From Odobenus rosmarus divergens (taxonomy: Eukaryota > Chordata > Mammalia > Carnivora > Odobenidae), in NCBI RefSeq assembly GCF_000321225.1, contig NW_004450405.1, positions 102,174 through 166,173 of the forward strand: a stretch of 64,000 nt of DNA, written 5' to 3'. How positions within the stretch are numbered: position 1 is the stretch's first letter; each line of letters begins with the position of its first letter. The notes under the pieces are model-generated. The model worked only from the letters and a program-made list of their open reading frames with translations, was not told the DNA's origin and made no database searches. Positions 10,500-21,118 of the stretch are shown one piece after another. Both the position numbers and the translations under genes were made by a program.

Positions 10500-11125
10500 A
10501 TAGCCTATTTTGAACACAGCAGCCCATGAAATTCCCGTAATGTGTAAGACAGGTCAAATTGCTCCTCTGCTTCCAACCTGTCTTGGAGTAAAAGCCGAAG
10601 TGCTTTCATTGGCCCACAAGGCTTCCATGATCTGCAGGAGTAAAAGCCAAAGCCCTTTTATTGGCCCACAAGGCTTCCATGATCTGCACACTGTCTTATG
10701 TACTCATTGGCCACTTCTCTTATTTTCTTCTTCCTATCTCTCCTCCAGCCACCTTGGTCTCCTAGCTGTCCCTTAAACATACCAGCAGGCTCCCACCCCA
10801 GGGCCTTTGCACTTGCCTGGAATGATTTTTTTCCCCTAGAGGTCCACTGTCCCTGAACAAAAGTCACAGATACCTTGTGATGACTTCCCTGACCACCCTA
10901 TTTAATATAAGAACCCCATAGTCTTCTCTTACATCCCCATTTCCTCATCCCTTTCCAGCCTTATCTCCATAGCACTTTGCACCACATGACATACTTCATA
11001 CAGTATTTTTCTAATTTTTTATGTTTATCGTCTCTCTATCTTAGCAGATAGTAACTTCCACGCAAGCAGGGATTTTTGCTTGTTTTATTCCTTGCTTTAT
11101 AGGCCAGTGATATAATGAAATTGTT
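10500..11125 (+). mobile_element. L2 fragment, sense, with internal tandem duplication
   Basis: CCCCAGGGCCTTTGCACTTGCCTGGAATG, TGACTTCCCTGACCACCCTATTTAA, and CCATAGCACTTTGCACCACATGACATA follow the L2 3' end in order. A 52-bp unit at 10585-10636 is repeated at 10637-10688 in its 5' part. Confidence 0.85.
10585..10688 (+). repeat. 2 x 52-bp tandem duplication
   Basis: Copy 1 (10585-10636) and copy 2 (10637-10688) both run from GGAGTAAAAGCC to CATGATCTGCA with no spacer. They differ at about five positions near the middle, so the duplication is not very recent. It lies within an L2 fragment. Confidence 0.93.
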
Positions 11126-11129
11126 AATT

Positions 11130-12254
11130 CAGGATTATCAGTTGATGTTAAAACCATTAAGTGAATGGATGATGGTGAATGAAACACTTGTACAATGCCA
11201 AAGCAACACTACACAAATTAGTTTCAGGTTGCAAAGGGAAAAATGTTAACTATTAAATAGAGAAATCAAAACTGTCGCCACCCGAATTCAGTGGTTAAGC
11301 TTAGTATCATTAATGGTGGGTCAACCAGATGTTCTGTGTTTTCTTAGGTGTTGCAAAATGAAGTTGGTAACATCACTTATGCATTATCTAGCCAAATATG
11401 CTTAACTTGAATCCATAGAGCCTTTAGATGTAGCTCTTAGTTTATGAAGTAAGGAACAAGCTAAAATTCATCATGAAGAAACTGAACAAATTTAGAATGT
11501 GGTGTATCCTGTAAGATAACAGTTCAAGATCGTTAAAATAAAGGATCTGTTCTAAATGAAAAGAAACATAAAGAATAAAATAGGTGCAATGTATGGCCTT
11601 GGAATGGCTATGATTTGTGCAAATCAATCATAAAAGGTGCATTTAGGTCCATGAGGACCATGAGGAGAATCTAAATTCTAGTATTAGGTGAGAGGAACAT
11701 TTTCTGAATTAAAGATGATGAATGTGAACTGGAAAATTACCTTTCAAGGGGATAGGTAGATTATGATCTAATTTTGGTAAAAAAAAATGTTTTACAGATA
11801 AGTATATTAAAAAGTATACACATGCAGATTTAAAAAATCATTTCTTTGAATTTTTGTTTCTGGATGGGAGGAAGGAAAATTGCCATAGGGTACAAGTAAG
11901 ACAAGAGAGGGGATACACAGGGACCAAACTGCTTGGTATTTCAAGGTATATATCTGCCACACACATAAAGGTAAAGTGTTTGTTATGGTCAGTTTGAATA
12001 GCTGTAGGCACAGAATGTTTTACAATTCTGTGCCTTTAAATACTGAAAATTTCTGGATTTGTTTAATTCAAATTGACCTTCCTCTACTTAATATAAATTT
12101 ATGAATTTTATTAAGTTATATCAAACCTCGCCCCATTTGCTCATTATGTAAGTGTTTCAGAAAGTCTGGAAATTTCTCCTTAATCTGGTTTTTAATTTAT
12201 AGACTCTGCCTTGAAAGACAGAATCTCAGTTATTTGGTCTTGAGTTTCAGACTA
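11130..12254. other. No gene recognised
   Basis: AT-rich unique-looking sequence without SINE, LINE or gene signals that I can identify. Confidence 0.5.
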
Positions 12255-12375
12255 GAGAATTTTCTTTCTTGCCTCCTCCATGCTGCCTTCCTCCCTCTCT
12301 GTTTTCCCCCTTACTTTCCTTCCTCCTTTCTCTCCCTTCTGCCTTCATCTTTTCTTTCTTTCCACCACCCACTAA
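12255..12375 (+). repeat. Polypyrimidine (CT-rich) tract
   Basis: About 120 bases of mixed C/T (CTTCCTCC, CTTTCTTTCC types) with few purines. The minus strand is polypurine. Confidence 0.9.
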
Positions 12376-13040
12376 CACCATATTCATTTCAGATTTTTTT
12401 TAAGAAAAAATTTAAGGGTCTTTCCTAACAAAACTCTCTGATTTCATTTTTGTTTGTCCCTTTTCAGAGAAAGCCACTGTTTTGTTTTGTTACTTTTCTT
12501 ATGTGCATGATTTTGTACTTTTTATATAAATACAAACTGAATGTTTCACCATTCAGTAAAGCATAAATTACCATAAATTGTCTCTATAAACAATATGTCA
12601 TATTTCGCATATTTTTGGACCTTATATCATGCTGTTCTAGGGCTTTGCAACTTTCTGTTTTGTCAACATTGTGTTTTTGAGATATATCCATGTTTCTACA
12701 AGTAGGTAGATTTAGTCTGTTTTTTTTTTAGCTGCTGCACAGTGTCACATTTTATGAATATATCAAACTATATCCTTTTAAAATTTAAATATATTTGAGT
12801 TCCTATTGTTTGTCTTAGAAATAATGCTGATATTAAATTTTTTTAATGTCTCACTTGGATGTATGCATGTTAGAGAGCATGCTAGGTGTTAGGTAATGTG
12901 CATCTTCAACTTTACTAGACAGTACTAAATTGTGTTCCAAAGTGATTGTTCCAATTCTGTCAGCAATAAATGGGAATTCCTGTTGTATCACACCTGATCA
13001 ACAATAGGTATTTTCAAGACTTTAAAAATTAGTTAATTTT

Positions 13041-13232
13041 GGGGTGCCTGGGTGACTCAATTGGTTGAGCATCTGACTTTTGATTTCAGCTCAGGTCATG
13101 GTCTCAGGGTCATAAGATCGACCTTTGGGCTCCCCATCCAGCATGAAGTCTGCTTCAGATTCTTTCTCCCTCCCCCACTTGTGTTCTCTCTCTCTCTTTC
13201 TCTAAAATAAATAAATAAAATCTTTAAAAAAT
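13041..13232 (+). mobile_element. CAN-SINE, sense, inside an antisense L1
   Basis: The head GGGGTGCCTGGGTGACTCAA, CT-rich middle and AATAAATAAATAAAATC tail are all present. The flanks AAAAATTAGTTAATTTT (13024-13040) and AAAAATTAGTCAATTTG (13233-13249) are a target-site duplication with two differences. It splits the L1 3' region at 12440-14345. Confidence 0.94.
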
Positions 13233-13671
13233 AAAAATTAGTCAATTTGATAAATGTGAAATGATATCTCATTGCTTTAATCTTGTTTTCCTTATTACTA
13301 GTAAGATTAAAAGTCTTTTCATATATTGAATGGACATTGAGTTTCCTATTTTGTGAATTGCCCATTTTTCCGTTGGGTTATTGATTTTTATTTCTTCTTT
13401 ATATGTTCTGGATCCTAATTCTTTTGTTAGTTATATGTGTTGCAAATATTTTTTCCAGTCTATGGCTTGTTTTTTCACTATTTGTGTTGTGTTTATTGTA
13501 AAAAAAAAAAAGCCTGTTTTAATATAGTGAATTCGTTAATTTTTCTTGTGCCATTTGTGCTTTTCTGTGTTTTATTTAAGAACTCCTTCCATGCTTTAAC
13601 ATCATTTAGTCTCTTTTCTTTCCTTTTCCTTTTTTAAAAGGAAAGATTAAAAGATTTTATTTAAAAGATTT

Positions 13672-13869
13672 TTCTTTTTTTTAAAGATTTTATTTATTTA
13701 TTTGAGAGAGGAGAGGGAGAGAGCGCATGAACAGGGGGAGTGGCAGGCAGAGGGAGAAGCTGGCTCCCCCTGAGCAAGGAGTCTGATGCGGGACTTGATC
13801 CCAGGACCCTGGGATCATGATCTGAGCTGAAGGCAGACGCTTAACTGACTGAGCCACCCAGGTGCCCGT
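13672..13869 (-). mobile_element. CAN-SINE, antisense, inserted in an older SINE
   Basis: The reverse-complement copy begins with poly(T) and AAGATTTTATTTATTTATTTGAGAG and ends GAGCCACCCAGGTGCCC. Its flanks AGATTTTATTTAAAAG (13652-13667) and GGATTTTATTTTTAAG (13871-13886) look like a target-site duplication. This places it in the A-tail of the adjoining antisense SINE. Confidence 0.93.
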
Positions 13870-13870
13870 A

Positions 13871-13973
13871 GGATTTTATTTTTAAGTAATCTCTACACCC
13901 AACATGGGGCTTGAGCCCACAGTCTGGAAATTAGAGTCACACACTCCATCTGCTGAGCCAGCCAGGTGCCCCT
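13871..13973 (-). mobile_element. Short, older carnivore tRNA-Lys SINE, antisense
   Basis: About 100 bases long, it reads from an A-tail (ATTTTATTTTTAAGTAATCTC) through CCCAACATGGGGCTTGAGCCC to GAGCCAGCCAGGTGCCCC. On the minus strand this is GGGGCACCTGGCTGGCTC, a SINE head without the long CT-rich region. It is a different subtype from its neighbour and appears to have been invaded by it. Confidence 0.8.
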
Positions 13974-14354
13974 CCTTTATTTCCTTCTAAAATGTTTAAG
14001 GTTTTGCTTTTTCTGGAATATTTTTTTAATCTTCCTGGAATATTTTTAATGTTTATATAATATAAAGTAAGGCATTGCATGGATATCTTGTTTTCCAATC
14101 ACCACTAATTTATTAGTCCTTCCTTAGTCCATTGAAATTACATGTCTGTCATATCAAGTATCCACACATACGGTTGTGTTCCACTTTTACAGAGCTATTT
14201 GCCTATCACACTTTCTCATTTCTCTGACTTATGAATGGGATCATTTTTCTGTATTACACTGTATAATTAGTTACTCCTGGTACATAGACCAGTTTTTGAA
14301 TGATGAGCTCATATTTGCCAATCTTGCTGAATCTTCCATTAATGGTTTATTACT

Positions 14355-14570
14355 GACTTGAATCAAAGAGACCTAGCTCCTACTCTCGACTTTATCGTTA
14401 ACAAGTTCTGTGACCTTGAGAAAGTTACTAGGTCACTAAATTTCAGTGTTCTCTTTGGAAAGGGGCCGGTCATATTATTTAACTCATGAGATTGAGTTGT
14501 TGCGAAGGGTAAATAAGAAAATAGATATAAATAGCCTAACACTAAGTAGAGACCCCAAAATGCTAGGTTC
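14355..14570 (+). mobile_element. MIR, sense
   Basis: The order GACCTAGCTCC, AACAAGTTCTGTGACCTTGAG, AAGTTACTAGGTCACTAAATTTCAGTGTTC, then TAACTCATGAGATTGAGTTGTTGCGAAGGGTAAATAAG fits MIR from 5' to 3'. Confidence 0.75.
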
Positions 14571-14633
14571 TTGTAAGAATCTTATTGTCTGACAGAGTCT
14601 AATAATTAGATGTGTAATAACACTAATTAAATT

Positions 14634-14672
14634 TCACACACATATACCACACACACACATACACACACACAC
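14634..14672 (+). repeat. (CA)n microsatellite
   Basis: An interrupted CA-dinucleotide run with a few AT interruptions. Confidence 0.95.
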
Positions 14673-14779
14673 TGAAGACCCTTCTTGCCATCCAAAGCTC
14701 CAGGTTACACAGGTTACTAGGGCATTTCTTTAGTTAGGATGTCACAAGCTTCATTTGTTTTTTCTTCTTGAATAAGAAC

Positions 14780-14953
14780 ATACTACCCCTTTTATTAAAG
14801 AAATCCCAAACATTAGGCTGGGGGAAACTATTCTGGGGGACATAACTCCTGGGAGGACACAAAGTTATACTACCCCTTTTATTAAAGAAATCCCAAACAT
14901 TAGGCTGGGGGAAACTATTCTGGGGGAGATAACTGCTGGGAGGACACAAAATT
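14780..14953 (+). repeat. 2 x 87-bp tandem duplication
   Basis: Copies at 14780-14866 and 14867-14953 begin ATACTACCCCTTTTATTAAAG and end near GGGAGGACACAAARTT. Only three substitutions separate them, so the event looks recent. The unit length is a multiple of three, so a minus-strand 71-codon reading frame (14734-14949) shows the same 29-residue block twice. I take that frame as a by-product, not a gene. The unit belongs to no repeat family I recognise. Confidence 0.97.
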
Positions 14954-16645
14954 ATCTCTTGGTTTCAGGTAAGATGCATATGCTTTACATGATTCATTAT
15001 AGATCTTAAAGCTGTCAGAGGAAAAATGGCCATTACAATTATGTGACTTTAAAGTATTTTCCAAAAGAGCCATATCTGTCATCAGTTATGAAAGCTGACC
15101 AAATGTGCATGATGACAGACAGACAGCTGGTTCTCATTCATATTGAGTTCCTCTCAAGCAAAAGGAATGTTAAGGCAATCTGGCCTCATATTATGTTGAT
15201 TCCAAAGTAATTACATTTGTTATTTCCTGGTGATGCAGTAAATCAAGCTGTGGCAAGTAGGTGGATATTTCACAGAAGTAATTCGGAGACCATTAAATAT
15301 GATCACATGGTGTGTTGAACCCTCTTCTGCCTCAAGACAAATAATGTCCAGTCAAGGTGTGGGGGAAGGGAGAGAGTGGGAAGCAAAATAATTTCCTTGA
15401 AAAGATGGGAAATGCATAGTTTTCTACATGCAGATGCAAAATTTGTAAGAAACAAAGGAGTTCAGTTAAGGCATGTGTGGGTCAAAGGAATGGACAAACT
15501 GCCCCTGTGCAAGAGATTTGCTGTCTCTCTGTTCTCACTCCAAAAGCTGCCAAGTCCATCTGCTTCCCAGGCAATCATGTACCTCCCCCAAACACACCTG
15601 CTATCCCAGCACTTTACTCTGGGGTAGGCTGGCCATTAATTAATGTCTACAGCACAAGGGTTTATGACCCTTCTGATTTCATTATAGTTAGAAACTCTGT
15701 AGAGCTTACTCCCATTCACATAAAGGCCAAATGCTTTTAGAATCCTTTAATAAACCGATGGCCTAAAGGCTAAATTCAGGAAGGAATCTAATATAAGCAC
15801 TAAATGATCATTTTGTTGTCTAAAAGTATCTTCAAAATGGACATAATTGTTCTTTTAGCCTGTGATCTGGCCTCACTTTAATACCAGCTTCCTAAAGTGT
15901 TATCACAATGCAAGAATAAAGAAAGCAAAACTAAATTTGACTTAGGCATCCTAGCCTTACAGATTTGCCTAGGAGTAAAATTAAGACTCATTGACTCTAA
16001 CATTTCTTTCTGTAGACATCAGAGATTTAGCTACCAATTGCTCAATGCATTTTAAAGAATTAGGGAATAAAAAATCTGGAATGCTTTAGAGGAACACTGC
16101 CTGGAGGCCTTAGGAAAAGATGACCTCTGGAAGACCTACCCAGCTCTGCACCATTCCTTGGGAGAGCACACAAAATGGATCCGTGTGTATAGCGGGAAAG
16201 GGAGGCATGGCTCTTGACCTATTAAGGGTAGGTTAGTTTTAGCTGCCATGAAATAATTCAATCCAGTGGTGAAGATTTTTCACTTTGAAACTCTGCAGAG
16301 AAATCGGGTACTTCTCATTGTTCCCATCTTTGTTTAACTTGGCCAGTGTTTGTCAGACATTTATTTAGCTTATAGCCCATTGAATATCATTCAGGGAATC
16401 TGAAATCAGAAGTGACATTAACATATGGGGGCATGGAGAGAAGGAAGAGAGGAAGAGAGGGAATGAGAATTACCAGTCAAATGGGAAAAAAAGTTTTTTT
16501 TTGCTTAGTTTTGTTTTTCTCCCCAGATTCAGTTACTTCATCTACACATATATTTCAAAAAAGACCAGAGATAGCTTATTAAGGGAAGTGGGTTTTGATT
16601 ACTTATTTTGGGGAACAATTTGCAATTCTAGAATATTCACTTAGT
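14954..16645. other. Unique block; part looks like a conserved non-coding element
   Basis: No repeat is recognised. 15000-15330 is dense in developmental-type motifs (CATTACAATTATG, CATGATGACAGACAG, AAGTAATTACATTTG, CCATTAAATATG). The frames at 15376-15740 show no protein motif. Confidence 0.35.
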
Positions 16646-16659
16646 AAAATTAGTTTTTT

Positions 16660-16852
16660 AAAAAAGATTTTATTTATTTATTTGAGAGAGTGAGAGAGCA
16701 CACCTGCGTGCACATAAGCAGGGAGGAGGGGCGGAGGGAGAAGCAGATTCCCCACTGAGCAGGGAGCCCGATGAGGGACTCAATCCCAGGACCCTGGGAT
16801 CATGACCTGAGCTGAAGGCAGACACGTAACCGACTGAGCCACCCAGACACCC
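16660..16852 (-). mobile_element. CAN-SINE, antisense
   Basis: Starts AAAAAAGATTTTATTTATTTA and ends GAGCCACCCAGACACCC. The target-site duplication AAAATTAGTTTTTT is perfect over 14 bp (16646-16659 and 16853-16866). Confidence 0.95.
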
Positions 16853-17254
16853 AAAATTAGTTTTTTTAAAGGTAAGATTGATTATGTAAATGGAGAGAAA
16901 AATAAATATATAAATATCTATGTACAATACATAAAATATAGTGTGTATATATACGTAAGACAGTATTTATATCACCTTTAGCAGATCCAGAATACAGATA
17001 ATTTGGAAAGTTCTGAGAAAAGCAGAATAGAGGAGCCTGCACAAATTGGCACAGAATGGGGGATGATAAATAGTCACTATATGTTTATTTTCTCTTTTCT
17101 CTCCTCTACTTCATATGAAGATGTCACAAACATCTCAATGTACAGTGAGGGTGCTAACATTCTGCTATGTGGAGCCCACAATACCAGCCCTGCCTAGGCT
17201 GCGTTCTGTGTGATCATTTCTGCCCGTCTGAGGTGCATCACACTCACTGTGCCA

Positions 17255-17390
17255 GGAGCCTCAGTTGCTTGGGGGTTCAGACTCTCATGCTAGTTTTCCC
17301 ACTAACCATCTGTGTGACCTTGGACACCTCACTTCATCTCTTGGCCCCTAGTTTCTGCACTCACTTGGTACAAAGTGGATTTGCAGTACA
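17255..17390 (+). mobile_element. MIR, sense
   Basis: GGGTTCAGACTCTCATGCTAG, then CTAACCATCTGTGTGACCTTGGACACCTCACTTCATCTCTTGG, is the MIR 5' half with its core. Confidence 0.75.
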
Positions 17391-17399
17391 ATTCCATTC

Positions 17400-18049
17400 A
17401 TTCATTAATGAGTGTGGGTTTGACCAGGGACTTGGAGACTTAAGGCTCCCCCTGCTCCGTTCAGTAGTTCTGGTCACCATTTTTCACTCAGAAATGTCAA
17501 TGAATTTTTACTGTCTTGGCTAACGAGATGGCATATCAATTGGCACACTTAGCTTTTCTAGATATGTCAAGAAAGATGCACTTGAACATTAGTATGAAAT
17601 TCCTGAAATTATTTGTTTCAGCCTTGGGGTTTTCAACTATGATGATTTTGCACACTTTTCAAAATGATTTAAATAATTGCACCCCTTTGTCTAGAATGAT
17701 GTAACTTTCCTCCAAATCGCATGGCCCGGGGAGCACAGCACAAGTTAGATTTCAGAGCCATTCACCCTCCTCAGCCAGGAAACACCACTGTGTAGCACAC
17801 TTGTAAAACAATATGTGGGGGCCCAAGAGGTATCATGTACATGACAATTCCAAGGCATGCATAAACCTTACACGATCTGGGAGGTGATCGTGTCCCCTTC
17901 TGATCACTGATAAGTACAGTTTGACTTAAAATCAGAGGTCTCCAGAGTAAGGAACTATATAGGGAGCATAAGTGACCTATGATTATACCAAAAGAATATA
18001 ATAAAATTTTAATTTACATTAACCTTAAAAAAATTAAGCTTCACGAATT
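17400..18049. other. No gene recognised
   Basis: Unassigned sequence between a MIR and an antisense L1; only short chance frames. Confidence 0.5.
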
Positions 18050-19140
18050 TTCTGGTGATTTTTTTTGTGTGGTAAAATATGTAAAATATAACATTTACAT
18101 TTTAACCATTTTTAAATACAATTCAGTGGCAATAAGTATGTTCACAGTATTATGCAACCATCACCACTGTCTATTTCCAAAACTTCTTCAACATCCCAAA
18201 CAGAAACTCGGTACCCATTAAACGATAATTCCCCATTCCCTCCTACCCTCGGCTCATGGTAACCTCTATTCTACCTTCTGTCACTATGAATTTGTCTACT
18301 CTAGGTACCTCATATAAATGGAATCATGTGATATTTATCTGTCGTGTTTAGCTTATTTCATTTAGCTTAGTGTTTTCATAGTTTCATCCATGTATCAGAA
18401 TTTCATTCATTTTGGGGGCTGAATAATACTTCATTGTATGGGCATACCACATTTGCTCATTTATTCATCCATTGAAGGACATTTGGGTTGTTTCCACCTT
18501 TTGGCTATTGTGAATAATGCTGCTGTGAACATTGGCTTTCAAGTATGTGTTTTAGTCCCTATTTTCAATTCACTTGGGTATACACCTAGAATCAGAATTG
18601 CTGGATCATATGGTAATTTTATGTTTTGGTTTTTTTTTTTTTGGTAATTTTATGTTTAACTCTTCAAGGAACCACCAAACCGTCTCCACAGTGATTGCAC
18701 CATTTTACATAACCAGTAACAGCATGAATTTCCAGTACCTCCACTGTATCTCTACACTGTCAACTTGTTATTTATTTTTTTACAATAGCCAGCCTAATGG
18801 GTGTGCAGTATTATCTCACTGACTTTTGGTTTGCATTTTCCTAATGATTAGTGATGTTGAGAATTTTTTTCCTGTGCTCATTGGCCCTTTGTATATCTTA
18901 TTTAGAGAAATGTCCATCTAAGTCCTTTGCCCACTTTTTAATTGGGCTGCTCATTTTTTTGTTGTGGAATGATAGGAATTTTATGTATTCTGGACATTAA
19001 TTCCTTATCAGATGTATGATATGAAAATATTTACTCCTATTTCGTGAATTGTCCTTTCACTCTGTTGATAGTGTACTTTGATTGATGTACAGAGGTTTTA
19101 AAACTTTGATAAAGTTCAATTTATTTTTTGTTATTGTTTA
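18050..19140 (-). mobile_element. L1 (L1MB-type) 3' region, antisense
   Basis: A long run of reverse-complement L1 3'UTR text: ACATTTTAACCATTTTTAAATAC, AACCATCACCACTGTCTATTTCC, CCATTGTATGGGCATACCACAT, CTATTGTGAATAATGCTGCTGTGAACATTGG, and GGATCATATGGTAATTTTATG, down to TTTTTGTTATTG near 19130. It contains no intact reading frame. A tail-only insertion interrupts it at 18612-18657. Confidence 0.9.
18612..18657 (+). repeat. 15-bp direct repeat around a poly(T) run
   Basis: GGTAATTTTATGTTT occurs at 18612-18626 and again at 18643-18657, with TGG plus about 13 T between. The single-copy form is what the surrounding L1 3'UTR family normally shows. The structure therefore matches a target-site duplication around a retrotransposon tail with no body. 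Confidence 0.85.
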
Positions 19141-19365
19141 TACAAATAAATATATGCATTACTAGTGATGTTTCACCCACCACATGCCCATTTGTCAGCT
19201 GATATAGAAGGTATTTTGTGGGTAGGATAGGAATTCCACATCATGAAGAGCTGGCCCTGGTAGTTACATGTGATTGACTACAACCAATCTGTTGTAATGC
19301 TGTATAATTCAAGTGTTTCCATAAGTGGATTGTGGGGTCATATTTTTATGCTATTTATGTAGTTT

Positions 19366-19460
19366 GTATAATACATGTATTATACATATAATTATATATG
19401 TATATATACATATGTATAAATATATTATATATAAATATATATTTTATGTATTATTTATTT
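19366..19460 (+). repeat. AT-rich low-complexity patch with palindromes
   Basis: It starts with a perfect 20-bp palindrome (19366-19385, GTATAATACATGTATTATAC) and continues as TATA/ATAT-rich sequence with several shorter self-complementary stretches. Confidence 0.9.
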
Positions 19461-20923
19461 ATATATTTACTAAATTTACAGTCACAATTGTGGAACCAAA
19501 TGATAGATAAAGATAAAATATCTTGCACAGAAAATGCAAATGCAAAATAAAACTAATAATGCAAGCTGAAAGCAATAATAAGACCATGGCAGAGTTGACA
19601 CTTCTACTCTTATTAGGAGCTTTTTGTCAGCCACATTAAGAGGATCTAACAAGAAGTCAGTAAAAATTCACAAATATCAATGCAACTATTTCAAAATATG
19701 GATTTAACTCAACTACAGTGAACAGCATATCAAATTAAGTATATGCTGTGTGTTAGGATATTAGTCAATGATAGTATGGAGGTATGAAAGTTTGCAAGAC
19801 ATTTATAAGTATTTTATGTTTATTGTATCATTTTGAATGCTTTTAAAAAATTATTGCATCTAGAACATCTTTTTAGAGTTGGTTCATACCACATACATAC
19901 ATAAATTAATATTTAAAGAGCCAACACTTACTGGGAATGCATCCTCCAATTTTTCTTATTGATGGGGGTAGTTTAAAAAGTTTAGAGACCACTGGAAACC
20001 ATAAAAAGAAGTAAACTTACAGATATATTTATCTATCAAGTTTGTCAGATGGAAAACTGGCACACTTTTATGCCTAGAATTTCTTCTCATTTAAAAAATG
20101 TAACATTGACTCGATTCCAGTCTGTTTGGCAAAAGTTCCCTGGTGGATCACTGCAAAGGCAGCAAAGCATTAGCACGTTTGGCTTTATTATTTATGTGAC
20201 AGCAAGTGTGCTTTTTTGTTTGTGTCGATACAGAGTCTGTGTGTGTATAGTTGAGTAATCCGTGGGACAAAACAGTTACAACCCCAGGAGACTGATTTGA
20301 TGCCCAAAGAAAATACTGTAGCTGAGTTGTGTGATGAAAGCCATTCTGGACCTAAGTTGTGTTAATAGAGAAGATAATTTTTCTCAAGAGCAGACTGTGG
20401 ATAATCAATCACATTGAATCTGGGTTTCTCACTGTACCATTCTATTATCCAAGCTTATAGATTTGCCAGGGTCCTTATTTACCCAGACATTCTCCCACTG
20501 GTTACCCGTCTGCCCATTTCACTGCTCATTAACACATCATCGACCAATGAACCAGGGCAGGGATGGGCTTTATTCCCTTGTTTACATTGGCATGAAATTT
20601 TTGAGTTATACGTGAATTTTCTGTATCCACGTGAATTTTGACTTCACAGTCATGGGTAATCAACCACCAATCAAACCTACTTTCAAAACAACATCTTAAA
20701 ACTTAAGACAAGCTTTTCTGTTTACGCTTTTAGATGGTCATAGCTGTAAAGCCATTTATGAGAAAACCTGGAATTTTGATATAACTTTATAATAAACTTA
20801 TGCACTTCTTTGAAACTGGAAGGGCAGCAAAGCCAAGCTAGATACTGAAAATTTTTCTACTGAAGTTAATTAGAAGATAACATTAAGCTTGTATTTATGC
20901 CCCTCCCCTAAAATCTGCAGGTT
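19461..20923. other. No gene recognised
   Basis: AT-rich, repeat-poor sequence. No exon-like frame, splice-flanked or otherwise, is convincing. Confidence 0.5.
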
Positions 20924-21118
20924 GGGAGGCACCTGGGTGGCTCAGTCAGTTAAGCATCTGACTCTTGATTTTTGTCTTAGGTCATGATCTCAGGGTCGTG
21001 AGATCAAGCCCCGCATCGGGCTCTGTGCTGGGCATGGAGTCTGCTTCAGATTCTCTCTCTCTTTCTGTTTCCCAGCCCCCCAGCTCATGCTTTCTGTCTC
21101 TCAAAAAAACAAAAAAAG
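20924..21118 (+). mobile_element. CAN-SINE, sense, older subtype
   Basis: The head GGGAGGCACCTGGGTGGCTCAG leads into a middle with CTCTTGATTTTTGTCTTAGG, then a CT-rich stretch and a short A-rich tail interrupted by C and G. Divergence is higher than in the neighbouring SINEs, and no clean target-site duplication was found. Confidence 0.92.

Larger units (their letters stand above)
12440..14345 (-). mobile_element. Old L1 (L1M-type) 3' region, antisense, split by SINEs
   Basis: Reverse-complement L1 text runs throughout: GAGATATATCCATG, ATTGTGTTCCAAAGTGATTG, TAAATGTGAAATGATATCTCATTG, AATGGACATTGAG...TTGTGAATTGCCC, and TATATGTTCTGGATCCTAATTC, continuing through TTCTAAAATGTTTAAGG to about 14345. 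A CAN-SINE (13041-13232) and a pair of antisense SINEs (13672-13973) interrupt it. Boundaries are approximate. Confidence 0.8.

Noticed and set aside
10585..10688. CRISPR-like direct repeats (also considered at 14780-14953)
   Set aside because: Only two adjacent copies without spacers in a mammalian repeat background.
14734..14949. 71-codon frame with a repeated 29-residue block as a repeat protein
   Set aside because: Fully explained by the 87-bp tandem DNA duplication; no family resemblance.
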